Of a stretch of DNA of 14,337 bases, positions 1 to 8,357 are shown in pieces. The stretch lies in contig MU603222.1 of NCBI GenBank assembly GCA_025201865.1, positions 1 to 14,337 of the forward strand. The letters are read 5' to 3'. Every line of letters begins with the position of its first letter. Position 1 is the stretch's first letter. The stretch is from Ramicandelaber brevisporus (taxonomy: Eukaryota; Kickxellomycota; Ramicandelaberales; Ramicandelaberaceae). A program made the translations under genes and the position numbers. The notes below the pieces were generated by a model that was given only the letters and a program-made list of their open reading frames with translations, searched no databases and was not told the origin of the DNA.

Positions 1-45
1 AACACCAGCGGCAACAGACTCAGAAACAGTGGCTCTTTCAGCCAT
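1..45 (-). CDS. 5' end of an unknown gene, cut by the window edge
   Basis: Only the first 15 codons are visible, reading leftwards from an ATG at 45-43 (residues MAERATVSESVAAGV). The same 15 codons and the DNA upstream of them recur in inverted orientation at 13238-13282, where the frame continues into a Gly-Val-Ala repeat. The presence of two copies with identical start context is the main reason to treat this as a real gene start. The last visible codons here fall exactly on the first unit of the 9-bp repeat seen in the other copy. No family is recognised and the product cannot be judged from 15 residues. Confidence 0.4.
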   Translation of the reverse strand, partial: MAERATVSESVAAGV

Positions 46-244
46 CTTTTCGTACCGCTCACAGTCGCCGTCTGCTAGTGCGAGCAGCTAGTGCATGCAG
101 CCAGCGCTTCTCCCGCAGTCCATTCACCACCATGCCAGCATCGAACGCTTTTTTCTTGGGATGGCTCCGCCGTCTCCTGTGTACCGCTGTCCACTCCACC
201 AAATCCGTCCGGTCCACCTCCCCCGCCAAAATGCCACCATCTGC
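1..244. repeat. left arm of a long inverted repeat (partner 13053-13282)
   Basis: Position i pairs with position 13283-i. Over 1-200 I count two mismatches, both transitions, at 114 and 117, so identity is about 99%. Further in, this arm has 24 extra bases (about 201-224) and lacks a 10-bp duplication present in the right arm; similarity ends near 244. The arm holds the start codon and upstream region of the left-edge gene. The repeat is still matching at position 1, so its true length extends beyond the window. The high identity suggests a recent inverted duplication or ongoing gene conversion. Confidence 0.95.
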
Positions 245-400
245 CGTTCTTATACAAGATGCTTCTCATTGAACAGCTGCCCAAATGACTTTTCCTGTAC
301 GGGATGCACTCACGGATTGAGGCATTTCCGGCAGTTTTGTCCCAAAAATATTAAATTTGAACCTGCACCATAAAAAAAAGCTCACTGTCATCTTGGAGCT

Positions 401-3052
401 ATGCAGGCGACCACCGAAGCCGTTGGCCCTGCGCTTCGGAGGTGTGCACGCGTGAGATGGCTACGCAGTCTGTCTGCCCATCGCATTGCACGCGCGTCTG
501 CGACCCAAGTTGCACGTGTTTCGGTCGAAGATCCAGACAGCCGTGGTCCGGGAAGGCCGACTGTTCCGGCTAATGAACCTCAAACTGATCTCCAGCATCA
601 GACTGCAGCCACCGAGCAGGTCGACGAGCCAGGTGCTTCAGTTCAACAGTCAGGTGCTTCAGCTCCACAACCAGTGTTCAGGCTAGCTCAGTTTGTTGAA
701 GATCGGGTTAGATCTCGGCCAAAGACCGGTCCCTTGTATCAAGCAGCATATCAACCGATCGACTGGACAATGCACTCCGAGCGAATGTCGTCCGAACGAT
801 TACCACAGCGGCAGCAGCCCCGTCAGTTGGAACAGCGAAGCAATCCATCCAAGAATCGACAAAGGAGTGATAAGGTCTCTCTAGATCGATTCGAGGCATT
901 GGCGTCAGATGCCATTCGTTCAGATACAGTCGACAACATGACACCCGATCATCCTCTATTCCAGCTATTCACAGACAGCAGACGAGACATCAGGCTAACC
1001 TTTCAGCTCATTAAGACGGTTGTCGGGAGATGTCGTCCTGGCAGTGTTCCGAACATGGCTCGAGCAGAGCTGGTGCGAAGACTTGACGGACTATTTGCTG
1101 CATTGTTCGACAAGAAACCGAGTTGTATTGAGGATGCCAATGTGATAGCTCCACTCATCATGGCCGCACCTTTTGTTGATCGATTTTCATACGCAATTGA
1201 ATGGCTGAGGCGGTTTCAACAGCACAGCGATACTCACCATATGCTCCCCAGTGCTCGGCGCATTGCTGCTGCTGAACTTGGTGCACTCTGTCATGCTCTT
1301 AATCAAACGGTAGACGGTGTCCATCAGCAGAGGAGGAAACATACAGACATGGATTCATCATCTACAGCCTTCGACAGACTAATATCCAGCACTTTCAGCC
1401 ATATAGATGAAGCTCGCAGGCTCGATGTGTTCATTCATCCCCATGTCATTGCAGCTTTAATCAGGTCATGCAGATGTGTCTCATCAACAGCAATTGCAGA
1501 TGTCCTTCAACAGTGCAGGAATCTTATTTCAACGACTACATCATTATCAGATACTCACAGGAGACGACTTGCATGTGCTTTATTGGATATCGCCGCAGTT
1601 CATCCAGCATCAACTGCGTTGGATGAATCACTTTTGTTAATAGACTGCACACTGGATACTCTTGTAGAGTCAATTGCTATGTTTCCACCCGAATTGATCA
1701 CTGCGCTAGTCAATGCTCTTACTGCCTCTGAGAAGTTGGAGTTGGCAACTAATATTCTGGATACCGCAGTCGATGCCAGCCACATCGGACACTCCGAAGC
1801 TGCGCATGGATACGCAGCCATAATCACAGCCATGAATCAACAAACAAAAGCAGTAGACTACATGACTAGACAAAGAGAATTTCGCGCTATACAGCAGCTG
1901 CATGAATCATTTATTACGCAATATCAATTAGCGAATGACTCCCCCAGATTGAACACTGACAATAGCGTGGCTTGGAGTGGCTTACTAGAATCTACCATAC
2001 GTGCCAATGAATTTGACCAGGTCTTGAAACTGCTAAGAGTGTCATTTGATCGGTGTTATAGCATCACTCCAGCTAGTGCAAGACAATGCGTGGACTATTT
2101 TATTCGCATCGGCCAGCTTGATTTATTGTGCGATTTGGTTATGTCTTTCCACTCTGTTGGTTCTGCTGGATCATTGATTGACACTCTTCTGGTGGAACTT
2201 GGGCAGCAGCATCAACTCACGGTACGATTTGATTCAGTATATCGACATGTTGTCGTGACCATGAGGCATCTTCCTGTCGATACTCATATACCTCCATCTG
2301 ATGACTTACGGCCAGCATCACCTCGGCTCTTATTCCTTGATGCAATGTCAGGGATATTGGCCAGCAAATGTCAATATGTGGAGGCTATCGAAATGCTGAA
2401 CACTCACTTTACACAAGATGCTGAGAGATTATATCGGCCACTTGACTCCACTATTACCAATGTGCTCAACGCGTTTATCCAGAGTGGCAACAATGTCAGC
2501 GTCCATGCTCTTAACTGGCTGCATTCCACTCTTGATCAAAAGCTGGCATTGTATCCTGACCATCCTGTTCCAAGTATTTGGTTTGAGAAGGTAACCCGCG
2601 CGCTATTGGATGAGTCTACAAAATCACCTCTACACGTTGATATCAAGCTAGCTCAGCGTGCATTGGATTTTGCAAGGCAATCTCATAAGTGGTACAACTA
2701 TTCATTTACACCAACCATGGCTGGACTGAGGATACAAGCATCTCTGCTGATTCACAATGACGATGGCCCACATGCTGTAATCCAAGAACTTGGGTATGTG
2801 GTTAATGAGCTGGCCGATTGTATTTTGGTTTCACACAACAAGTGGCTATCTGGGTTGAGCACCCAAACCCACCCGAGTACTGAAAACTCATTGCGCACAG
2901 CGGCCACAAGATTGGCTATTCGACGTGTTCTCGCTTCAGACAATGGTGCGTTGGAAACTCTGATTCGGTTACTCGCTACAAACAAGGCAGTTCTTCCACG
3001 CTCAATTCATACACTATTAAATATAACCCAGAATGACATATTTGAATGCTGA
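401..3052 (+). CDS. 883-aa helical protein, probably mitochondrial, function unknown
   Basis: A single uninterrupted frame of 883 residues ends at TGA 3050-3052. The first ~45 residues are rich in Arg, Ala and Ser and nearly free of acidic residues (for example ALRRCARVRWLRSLSAHRIA), like a mitochondrial presequence. Residues ~45-180 are low-complexity, Gln/Pro/Arg-rich and probably disordered. From ~180 to the end the sequence is a long run of amphipathic helices with no membrane segment, in the manner of PPR/TPR-like organellar RNA-binding proteins. I could not align a clear 35-residue PPR motif, so that family is only a suggestion. The start at 401 is the first ATG giving the presequence-like N-terminus. 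The gene converges with the minus-strand gene ending at 3209; 156 bases separate them. Confidence 0.8.
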   Translation: MQATTEAVGPALRRCARVRWLRSLSAHRIARASATQVARVSVEDPDSRGPGRPTVPANEPQTDLQHQTAATEQVDEPGASVQQSGASAPQPVFRLAQFVEDRVRSRPKTGPLYQAAYQPIDWTMHSERMSSERLPQRQQPRQLEQRSNPSKNRQRSDKVSLDRFEALASDAIRSDTVDNMTPDHPLFQLFTDSRRDIRLTFQLIKTVVGRCRPGSVPNMARAELVRRLDGLFAALFDKKPSCIEDANVIAPLIMAAPFVDRFSYAIEWLRRFQQHSDTHHMLPSARRIAAAELGALCHALNQTVDGVHQQRRKHTDMDSSSTAFDRLISSTFSHIDEARRLDVFIHPHVIAALIRSCRCVSSTAIADVLQQCRNLISTTTSLSDTHRRRLACALLDIAAVHPASTALDESLLLIDCTLDTLVESIAMFPPELITALVNALTASEKLELATNILDTAVDASHIGHSEAAHGYAAIITAMNQQTKAVDYMTRQREFRAIQQLHESFITQYQLANDSPRLNTDNSVAWSGLLESTIRANEFDQVLKLLRVSFDRCYSITPASARQCVDYFIRIGQLDLLCDLVMSFHSVGSAGSLIDTLLVELGQQHQLTVRFDSVYRHVVVTMRHLPVDTHIPPSDDLRPASPRLLFLDAMSGILASKCQYVEAIEMLNTHFTQDAERLYRPLDSTITNVLNAFIQSGNNVSVHALNWLHSTLDQKLALYPDHPVPSIWFEKVTRALLDESTKSPLHVDIKLAQRALDFARQSHKWYNYSFTPTMAGLRIQASLLIHNDDGPHAVIQELGYVVNELADCILVSHNKWLSGLSTQTHPSTENSLRTAATRLAIRRVLASDNGALETLIRLLATNKAVLPRSIHTLLNITQNDIFEC

Positions 3053-3208
3053 TAAACAACCTAATACGCGATTTTTTAAAAAGCACAAAAAAGAAACAGA
3101 ATAGAAAGATACTAAGAAAAACAAACAAACAAAAAGACTGTGATAAGGAAAGAGGACAGAGCTGGGGCTGTTAAAAGGGAGGGAGGGCTATTAGAATAGC
3201 GGCTAAAC

Positions 3209-5485
3209 TTAATTAAGAGCCTGCATTACATAGGAGCGTTCGACTGTATGAGGTACAGGCGGAGGCAAGTCCTCTTCAATTCCATCCTCACCCTCTTGAG
3301 AAGGAGGAAGTGAATGATGGTTTGGAGATTCCATGGACACTGTTTGATGGGCCACAACTCCATTAACTATTATACTCACATCATCATCCTCTTCTTCTCC
3401 ATCCTCTTCTCCATCCTCTTCTCCATCGTCTCCATTATGATCGTTCAATTGCTGACCAATACCCCGATCTGGATGATGAATTAAGCTGCTACTTCTGACT
3501 AAACCATCGTGGAAAATATCCAGTTCGTTTTCATTGGAATTACCAAATGTATGGATACTGGTTGCAATCGAGGCTGTTGGTCCATTTCCATTACTGTCAT
3601 GGCTGCTGTTGAACTGTTGAATAGTGGCGATTGGATCAAAATTGAAGGAAGGGACATCATGTTCAGGAAGCGACATTGTATTGACTGGATGCATTGTTTG
3701 ATATTGACTTGCACCTGTGCTTCCATTTGCACTCGATAGTATCTGACTACTACCATCAGCCTCTGAGTCATGCAATAGTAGCTCTGACCGGGGTGAATAT
3801 TCTCGATTCGTATCATCACCATCATCCTCGTCACTATCATCACTCTCTTCATCCTCTTCATCTTCGTGTGGAACTGCTACTGCTGCTGCCACTGCTGCCG
3901 CCACTACTCCCACTGCTGCCGTAGTGCCTCCTAGTACACCCATGGCTGTTGCTGCTGGTGCTGTTGTAGCTGTGGGCACACTCTGACCAACATTATATAG
4001 GCCATCTGAGGCAATATCTCTCGTAGCATAATTGGGCACACTATGGTCACTTTCCATACTATTCTCAGCAACAAATACAGTAGCCGCAGCATGAGTGGCG
4101 GCCAGCTCAACATCAAGATTGGACAGGATATGATCTGGTACTGGATCCTCTGATGAAACTGGCCTAATGGCGTCTCCTACTAATAACGCATCATTACTGC
4201 TAGACCCACGTCCTCCCAATACACCTGCTGCACCCACTGCACCTGCTGCTATGCCCTTTTCTGCTGCTGCTGCTGTAGATCCACCAATGATATCATCCTG
4301 GGATGAAATTTGGATTAAAGTTTGACGACGGCGTCTTCTGTAAATGATAAATGCAATGATGAGCAATAATAATAAAAATGCAGCGGCTAATCCAAGTCCA
4401 AGTGCAAGTCCATTCACTTTTGATCCGCTCCCAGTTGGCGGAAGCTCGCCAGGTGTATCTGATGATGAGGATGGATGCGGAACTGCTGTGCCAGTTGCTG
4501 TTATTGGGCTTGTATTTGTGCCTGTATTTGTACCTGTGGCTGTGGCTGTGTTTGTAGGGATGCTACCAGTTGGATTTGGGGATGGCTGATCTGGGGCATT
4601 GGTGTTTGTAGCACTAGGGTTAGGGTTAGGGTTAATTGGGTCGCCTGGATTCAGAGTTGGATTCGGGACTAGTGGAGGCCAGGTTGGAGTGGCTGGTGGC
4701 GGAAAGAGTGGCCGGCGAGGCTCAACTGTGGGAGCAGGATTAACGACAATGGGCGGTCCAATTGGAAGCGGCTGATCTGATCCCAGCAGAGTTGATGTAG
4801 GAATTCCAGTGATTTGCGAAATCCAATTGACATAAGCAGCAACTCTAGTAAAGAATGTGACATGGGGTCCGCATTGACCACTCAGCTGATTAGTGGGAGA
4901 GGAGACCAAGCCCTGAATGCCCCACATTATTCTTCCGCGTCTGTCTGGATATTGATAGATGGATGCATAGTCAAAGGTGCATCCATCTCCACCTTGCATG
5001 CATATCTGCGATGGATTGCGACTAACGGTTTCTCCAATGCCTGGGAAACAGGCGGTCATATCTCCCAGCGAGAAGGGTCCAGCCAGCCATGTTGGCGGTT
5101 TAATAGACTGATCAGCTCCACTTCCATTTGCATCTCCATATAGCACCACGCCAGACATTCTAATCTCAGACAGTATTTTGATGGGCTGGATTCCATTCAA
5201 TAGCACGCTGGGTGACATGTTAAGCAGCGCAAGATTGTTGACAGCTGGAATCGAACTGTATTCGGAGTGGGGAACGGTATTGATTGCATTTGTTGTAATT
5301 TCATTTCCATCTGAGTTGCTCAGAGTAATTTGTGACTGACTCGAACACTGAAGAGTCTGTATGTTGCCACCTGTACATACACAACTCGCTGGCACAAGAA
5401 CCCACTGCTCACCCAGCACTGCTCCTATGCATACTCTGCCCTCAGAGACCACTCGAGCCAGACCAGGCACTGTCGCTGTAACCAT
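3209..5485 (-). CDS. membrane-anchored trypsin-fold protein with a lost catalytic triad (pseudoprotease)
   Basis: 758 residues. Residues ~5-225 follow the S1 (chymotrypsin-like) fold: GRVCIGAVLGEQWVL before the His region, LALL at the Asp region, a Cys-flanked Gly-rich segment at the Ser region, and a typical C-terminal end (CGP...TFFTRVAAYVNWI). All three catalytic residues are replaced: WVLVPASC has Ser34 where His is expected, NNLALL has Asn84 for Asp, and GGDGC has Asp167 for Ser. A Pro/Asn/Thr/Ser-rich stalk (~235-355) follows, then one strong membrane helix (~358-382) with a stop-transfer RRRRR. The ~375-residue tail is acidic (EDEEDEESDDSDEDDGDD) and holds an Ala/Val-rich stretch (~505-535) that might be a second membrane segment. 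It probably acts as a surface binding or sensor protein. The annotated ATG lacks a signal peptide and the usual IVGG start; an in-frame TGA lies seven codons upstream, so an upstream exon is likely missing. Confidence 0.8.
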   Translation of the reverse strand: MVTATVPGLARVVSEGRVCIGAVLGEQWVLVPASCVCTGGNIQTLQCSSQSQITLSNSDGNEITTNAINTVPHSEYSSIPAVNNLALLNMSPSVLLNGIQPIKILSEIRMSGVVLYGDANGSGADQSIKPPTWLAGPFSLGDMTACFPGIGETVSRNPSQICMQGGDGCTFDYASIYQYPDRRGRIMWGIQGLVSSPTNQLSGQCGPHVTFFTRVAAYVNWISQITGIPTSTLLGSDQPLPIGPPIVVNPAPTVEPRRPLFPPPATPTWPPLVPNPTLNPGDPINPNPNPSATNTNAPDQPSPNPTGSIPTNTATATGTNTGTNTSPITATGTAVPHPSSSSDTPGELPPTGSGSKVNGLALGLGLAAAFLLLLLIIAFIIYRRRRRQTLIQISSQDDIIGGSTAAAAEKGIAAGAVGAAGVLGGRGSSSNDALLVGDAIRPVSSEDPVPDHILSNLDVELAATHAAATVFVAENSMESDHSVPNYATRDIASDGLYNVGQSVPTATTAPAATAMGVLGGTTAAVGVVAAAVAAAVAVPHEDEEDEESDDSDEDDGDDTNREYSPRSELLLHDSEADGSSQILSSANGSTGASQYQTMHPVNTMSLPEHDVPSFNFDPIATIQQFNSSHDSNGNGPTASIATSIHTFGNSNENELDIFHDGLVRSSSLIHHPDRGIGQQLNDHNGDDGEEDGEEDGEEEDDDVSIIVNGVVAHQTVSMESPNHHSLPPSQEGEDGIEEDLPPPVPHTVERSYVMQALN
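3394..3428 (-). repeat. 12-bp tandem repeat encoding the acidic EEDG run
   Basis: Three copies of a 12-bp unit (tcttctccatcc on the plus strand) encode the repeated Glu-Glu-Asp-Gly stretch in the C-terminal tail of the trypsin-fold membrane protein. The unit is a multiple of three, so copy-number change keeps the frame. Confidence 0.75.
4614..4636 (+). repeat. short telomere-like TTAGGG run inside coding sequence
   Basis: One CTAGGG and two perfect TTAGGG units followed by a degenerate TTAATTGGG. On the coding (minus) strand this reads as CCTAAC repeats and encodes the Asn-Pro run NPNPNP in the stalk of the pseudoprotease. It is in frame and too short to be a telomere. Confidence 0.8.
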
Positions 5486-5571
5486 ATTGAAGTAAACTAC
5501 AGGTTCTCAAACTGCGAGCTATGCTGTCAGTTGCTGCTGCTATTGCCTCTTTGTGAGCTGAACTGCTGTTG

Positions 5572-5608
5572 CTTTCGTAGCTGCTTTCGTAGCCGCTTTC
5601 GTAGTTTG
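5572..5608 (-). repeat. three 12-bp tandem units upstream of the pseudoprotease
   Basis: On the minus strand the unit is TACGAAAGCNNC, repeated three times. In one frame it reads Tyr-Glu-Ser-(Gly/Ser/Asn). The unit is divisible by three. It may be part of a missing N-terminal exon or of the 5' leader; the sequence does not decide which. Confidence 0.6.
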
Positions 5609-5675
5609 ACGTATTCGATAGCAGTGTGTGAAGATAAAGAAAAGGAGACACAGTGGAAGTGCACTGCAAAAGAGC

Positions 5676-5785
5676 AAGAAGAAAAAGAAGAAAAGGGAAA
5701 AAGGGAAAGGGAAAGGGAAAGGGAAAGGAAAAGGAATAAAAAAGAAAAGTAAAAAAAGAAAGAGAAAAGTAAATAGGAAAGGGAA
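5676..5785 (+). repeat. polypurine tract with a G-quadruplex motif
   Basis: Positions 5676-5736 contain only A and G (61 bases). Purine-rich sequence with scattered T continues to about 5785. Inside it are five GGG runs at 5695, 5703, 5709, 5715 and 5721, separated by loops of 5, 3, 3 and 3 bases, which meets the usual G3N1-7 quadruplex pattern. On the coding strand of the pseudoprotease it is a CT-rich tract, a common feature of fungal promoters and leaders, about 200-300 bases upstream of the annotated start. Confidence 0.75.
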
Positions 5786-6041
5786 ACAAGGAGAGACCCC
5801 AAGTGATTAATGGATATTTGATGAACACTGAAGGAGTTGCTTGTCAAACTGTGATCCCGAGATGAAAGGTACAAGATGAGAACGTGAAGAAGAAGAAGAA
5901 ATAGAGCGCTTGGCTGAAATAAGGGCGAAGCAGTACCAATTGCGAGAGATAGAAAGAAAGATAGGAACAGAGAGAGGGCTGTTGTGGTATTGGGCTGTAC
6001 TGGGCTGTAGTAAATATGACCTGGTGCGTTCCTCGTGCAAC

Positions 6042-6096
6042 AGTCTTTGTATGCGTGTATGTATATGTGTGTATGTATATGTGTGTGTGCGTGTGC
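6042..6096. repeat. TG/TATG microsatellite
   Basis: Imperfect alternating TG and TATG units, potentially Z-DNA forming. A related CA/CATA run lies at ~6222-6251. The long antisense ORFs here (His-Thr and Val-Cys-Val runs) come from this repeat and are not taken as genes. Confidence 0.7.
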
Positions 6097-6628
6097 ACCC
6101 TTATCTATAGTTGCAATGCCTGCCTGTCGAAAAAAAAGAAGTGGGTCACGGAGGGATATGGTCAAGAGTGGCAACTAGAGTGATGCTTTCGCTGAACAAG
6201 GCTAGAAGAAGTACTGGATATCCCCCCACACACATACACACATACATACACTGAGGCGAGAGGGTCGAAGGGATACGAAAGCATGGTGCCCGCACATTGC
6301 ATTCCATTCTCAACAACATTGACTAGAATGTGCAGCAACATGCTCGCAGGAACACACATCGAACCCACGCGTGTAAAACAAGAAAAGCATGCTCCTCTCC
6401 TTCATCCCTCTCCCCCAAAAATAACGCACGTTAGGTGCTGCGGCATCTAAAAGAAATCTGGTGCGATGCTATCGCAGTCCATAATTAGTATCCTGAAACG
6501 CTTATGTATACATTAGAAGGTGCTGGCACATACATATACTCATTAAAAATAGAAACAAACAACAACAACAGCACAATCGAATGTTATTGCGTGTGTTTTG
6601 TTTTTTAAATATACACCAACGTTCATGA

Positions 6629-6672
6629 AAGGGTGAGTGAGTGAGTGAGTGGATGGATGGATGGATGGATGG
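6629..6672. repeat. GAGT then GGAT tetranucleotide repeats
   Basis: About four GAGT units pass directly into about five GGAT units, just downstream of the stop codon of the minus-strand ATP synthase subunit gene. The same GAGT array followed by a GGAT unit recurs at ~8788-8812. Confidence 0.8.
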
Positions 6673-6682
6673 TGAGTGTTGT

Positions 6683-6877
6683 TTAGTGGTGACCACCCTC
6701 CTGGGCATCAAGGTATGGCTTCAGTGGGTTGCGTGGGTCGTGGCGGTAAGCCTCGCTGCGAAGCATGCTGTCCTGGACACGAGAAACACCGTACAGAGTG
6801 AGGACGGCGCCGATCGCGAATGGAGCCACTGGCTTAAGTGGGTAGCTGAACTTCCGGAAACCAAAGAACGTCTTCAT
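6683..6877 (-). CDS. ATP18: mitochondrial F1Fo ATP synthase subunit i/j (Atp18-like)
   Basis: 64 residues, close to the 59 of yeast Atp18. The N-terminus (MKTFFGFRKFSYPLKPVAPF) is basic and aromatic, then comes a single membrane helix (~18-34, FAIGAVLTLYGVSRV), then the family hallmark HDPRNP at ~46-51 and a short hydrophilic end (DAQEGGHH). In yeast this subunit sits in the membrane domain of the inner-membrane ATP synthase and contributes to assembly or dimer stability; it has no catalytic role. The start at 6877 is the only ATG giving the full family length. It lies 176 bases downstream of the stop of the WD40 gene on the same strand. The assignment rests on the DPRNP motif, the length and the single membrane span. 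Confidence 0.85.
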   Translation of the reverse strand: MKTFFGFRKFSYPLKPVAPFAIGAVLTLYGVSRVQDSMLRSEAYRHDPRNPLKPYLDAQEGGHH

Positions 6878-7053
6878 CTTTTTACGATTGCTGAACTATG
6901 CTGGCGGTAGATCGAGTGAGTGAGTTGATTTTGCACAAGAAAAAAAATGGATGCACGCGGCAAAAAGAGCAGACAGGATAGCCTCCCGCGAAGTTACGGG
7001 ACCAAAAAAGAAACGTCCACACATATTTTTTTTTAAGGGTGGAAATTTTTGTT

Positions 7054-8262
7054 CTATTTCCACAATGTAGTTGACGGTGACATTCTCCATAGCTTGATGG
7101 TGAGGTCGTCGGCAATGGATCCGGATGCGATGATAGGGAGGTGAGGATGAGCAGATACGCTGATCACTGGGGCAGAGTGAGCCTCGATCCGCTGAACAAT
7201 GCCTGCCCTCTGAAGATCCCAGATGATAATGCTGCCATCTTCCGAGCCACAAACAATCATCGGCCGTGTTGCTGGCGAGGGAGTAAAGAATGAGCCAACT
7301 ACACAATACTTGTTGTTAACGTAGCCGGTATATGTTCTTACACACTGCCCATTCTGATGGAGTAAACTCCACAGCTTAAGTCCACTTTCGTGCGCACCCG
7401 TCAGCACATACTGTCCATTTGGTGAAAACCGTGCAAACGTAACTTGATGGCGAGGATCAGCGATAATAGTTCTCAAACACTGACCAGACGACATATCCCA
7501 AACTCTGATCAATCCATCCATTCCCGACGACAGAATGGCAGTTCCATCTGCACTGAAATTGACTGATGTGACGGGATCTGAGTGTGCAGAGATCACCATC
7601 AAGCATTCGCCTTTGACAACATCCCAGATACGCATTGTTTCGTCAAATGAGCCAGACACAATCAAGTTCGACTGAGGGCTATAATCGACGCAGAAAACAA
7701 AGCCATGATGACCGCGTAAAATCCTGACGGCGTCGCTCATGACAATACTCGAGTCAGACTCGGTCGATGCAGATTGTAGTGCGTTTGAAGTTGCCCAAAC
7801 ACGAACAGTTTGGTCGTCAGATGCTGTGCAAACATGGTTTGTATCTGGAGCCCATGCAACATCGGAAATGCCTTGAGCATGGCCGTTATACGTTGCCAGC
7901 AGCCGTCCAGATTCAGCATGCCATAGCCGCAATGTGCAGTCTGCCGATGTAGTTGCAAGATATTGGCCACACGGTGAGAACTTGACCGCTGATATGCTTC
8001 GAGTGTGACCAACCAGCGTATGTGTCAAAGCAAACCCTCCTTCCTGTGGTTGTCGTTGTTGCTGCTGTTGCTGTTGTTGTTGTTGTTGTTGTTGCTGCTG
8101 CTGCTGCTGTTGTTGTTGTTGCTGGTTCGCAGTCGCGTTTTGAAGTAGATCTGCCGTGCCGTTTACAACCACATTCTCTCCTGCTGCTGCTGTTGCTGCT
8201 GCTGTTGCTGCTATGCTCTCTGGCTGAGGTTCGACGCTAATCTCTTCAATCGGCTCAGTCAT
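7054..8262 (-). CDS. SWD3: WD40 protein of the WDR5/Swd3 type (COMPASS subunit)
   Basis: 402 residues. Residues 1-76 are a low-complexity extension containing 23 consecutive glutamines (47-69). Seven WD repeats then run from ~78 to the end, starting LTHTLVGHTRSISAVKFSP and closing with DDLTIKLWRM. Repeat-by-repeat similarity to WDR5 is high: GISDVAW, FVFC..YSPQSNLIVSGSFDE, AHSDPV, SGQCL.T, TY.G..N.KYC, SGSEDG. WDR5/Swd3 is the scaffold of the COMPASS-type histone H3K4 methyltransferase in the nucleus. Compared with human WDR5 as I recall it, the arginine-peptide pocket keeps Ala107, Ser133, Phe190, Tyr319 and Cys320, but has Met248 for Tyr191 and Val322 for Phe263. A ~20-residue insertion (~159-179) sits before the third-blade GH. 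The frame has no introns. Another COMPASS-like or WDR5-like paralogue cannot be excluded. Confidence 0.85.
   Translation of the reverse strand: MTEPIEEISVEPQPESIAATAAATAAAGENVVVNGTADLLQNATANQQQQQQQQQQQQQQQQQQQQQQQRQPQEGGFALTHTLVGHTRSISAVKFSPCGQYLATTSADCTLRLWHAESGRLLATYNGHAQGISDVAWAPDTNHVCTASDDQTVRVWATSNALQSASTESDSSIVMSDAVRILRGHHGFVFCVDYSPQSNLIVSGSFDETMRIWDVVKGECLMVISAHSDPVTSVNFSADGTAILSSGMDGLIRVWDMSSGQCLRTIIADPRHQVTFARFSPNGQYVLTGAHESGLKLWSLLHQNGQCVRTYTGYVNNKYCVVGSFFTPSPATRPMIVCGSEDGSIIIWDLQRAGIVQRIEAHSAPVISVSAHPHLPIIASGSIADDLTIKLWRMSPSTTLWK
8056..8124 (-). repeat. polyglutamine codon run (23 codons)
   Basis: Twenty-three consecutive CAA/CAG codons in mixed blocks in the N-terminal extension of the WD40 protein. 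Mixed codons indicate an older or purified tract rather than a pure, freshly expanded CAG run. Confidence 0.9.
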
Positions 8263-8357
8263 GTGTGTTTTCAGAAAAACAAAACAAACAATTATTATAA
8301 AAGACAGTGAACAAAAGGAGAAGAGGAGGTTTCAAAGTCAAAGTTAACTATGTATAT

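Larger units (their letters stand above)
5486..6682. other. 1.2-kb intergenic region, simple-sequence rich
   Basis: This stretch lies upstream of the pseudoprotease and downstream of the ATP synthase subunit gene, both minus strand. It probably holds the promoter and a missing 5' exon of the pseudoprotease. It contains a 12-bp tandem repeat (~5572-5608), a polypurine tract (5676 to ~5785), TG-type microsatellites (~6042-6096 and, as CA, ~6222-6251) and GAGT/GGAT repeats (~6629-6672). Open frames here follow these repeats and look non-coding. No tRNA or conserved gene was seen. Confidence 0.6.

Noticed and set aside
78-272. 64-codon plus-strand frame in the left repeat arm
   Set aside because: It shares its start with the right-arm ORF, but the two substitutions both change residues and the arms lose a common frame; more likely upstream DNA of the leftward gene.
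4430-4450. LPPTG followed by a membrane helix and Arg run, like a bacterial sortase signal
   Set aside because: It lies mid-protein ahead of a 375-residue cytoplasmic tail in an apparently fungal gene; sortase signals are at the C-terminus of bacterial proteins. Coincidence in a Pro/Thr-rich stalk.
4614-4636. Telomere or chromosome end
   Set aside because: Only about three units, inside an intact coding frame with genes on both sides.
5442-6174. Two long overlapping minus-strand frames upstream of the pseudoprotease
   Set aside because: They consist largely of Phe/Ser/Leu and His/Thr runs produced by the polypurine tract and TG repeats; not taken as independent genes, though part may be a missing exon.
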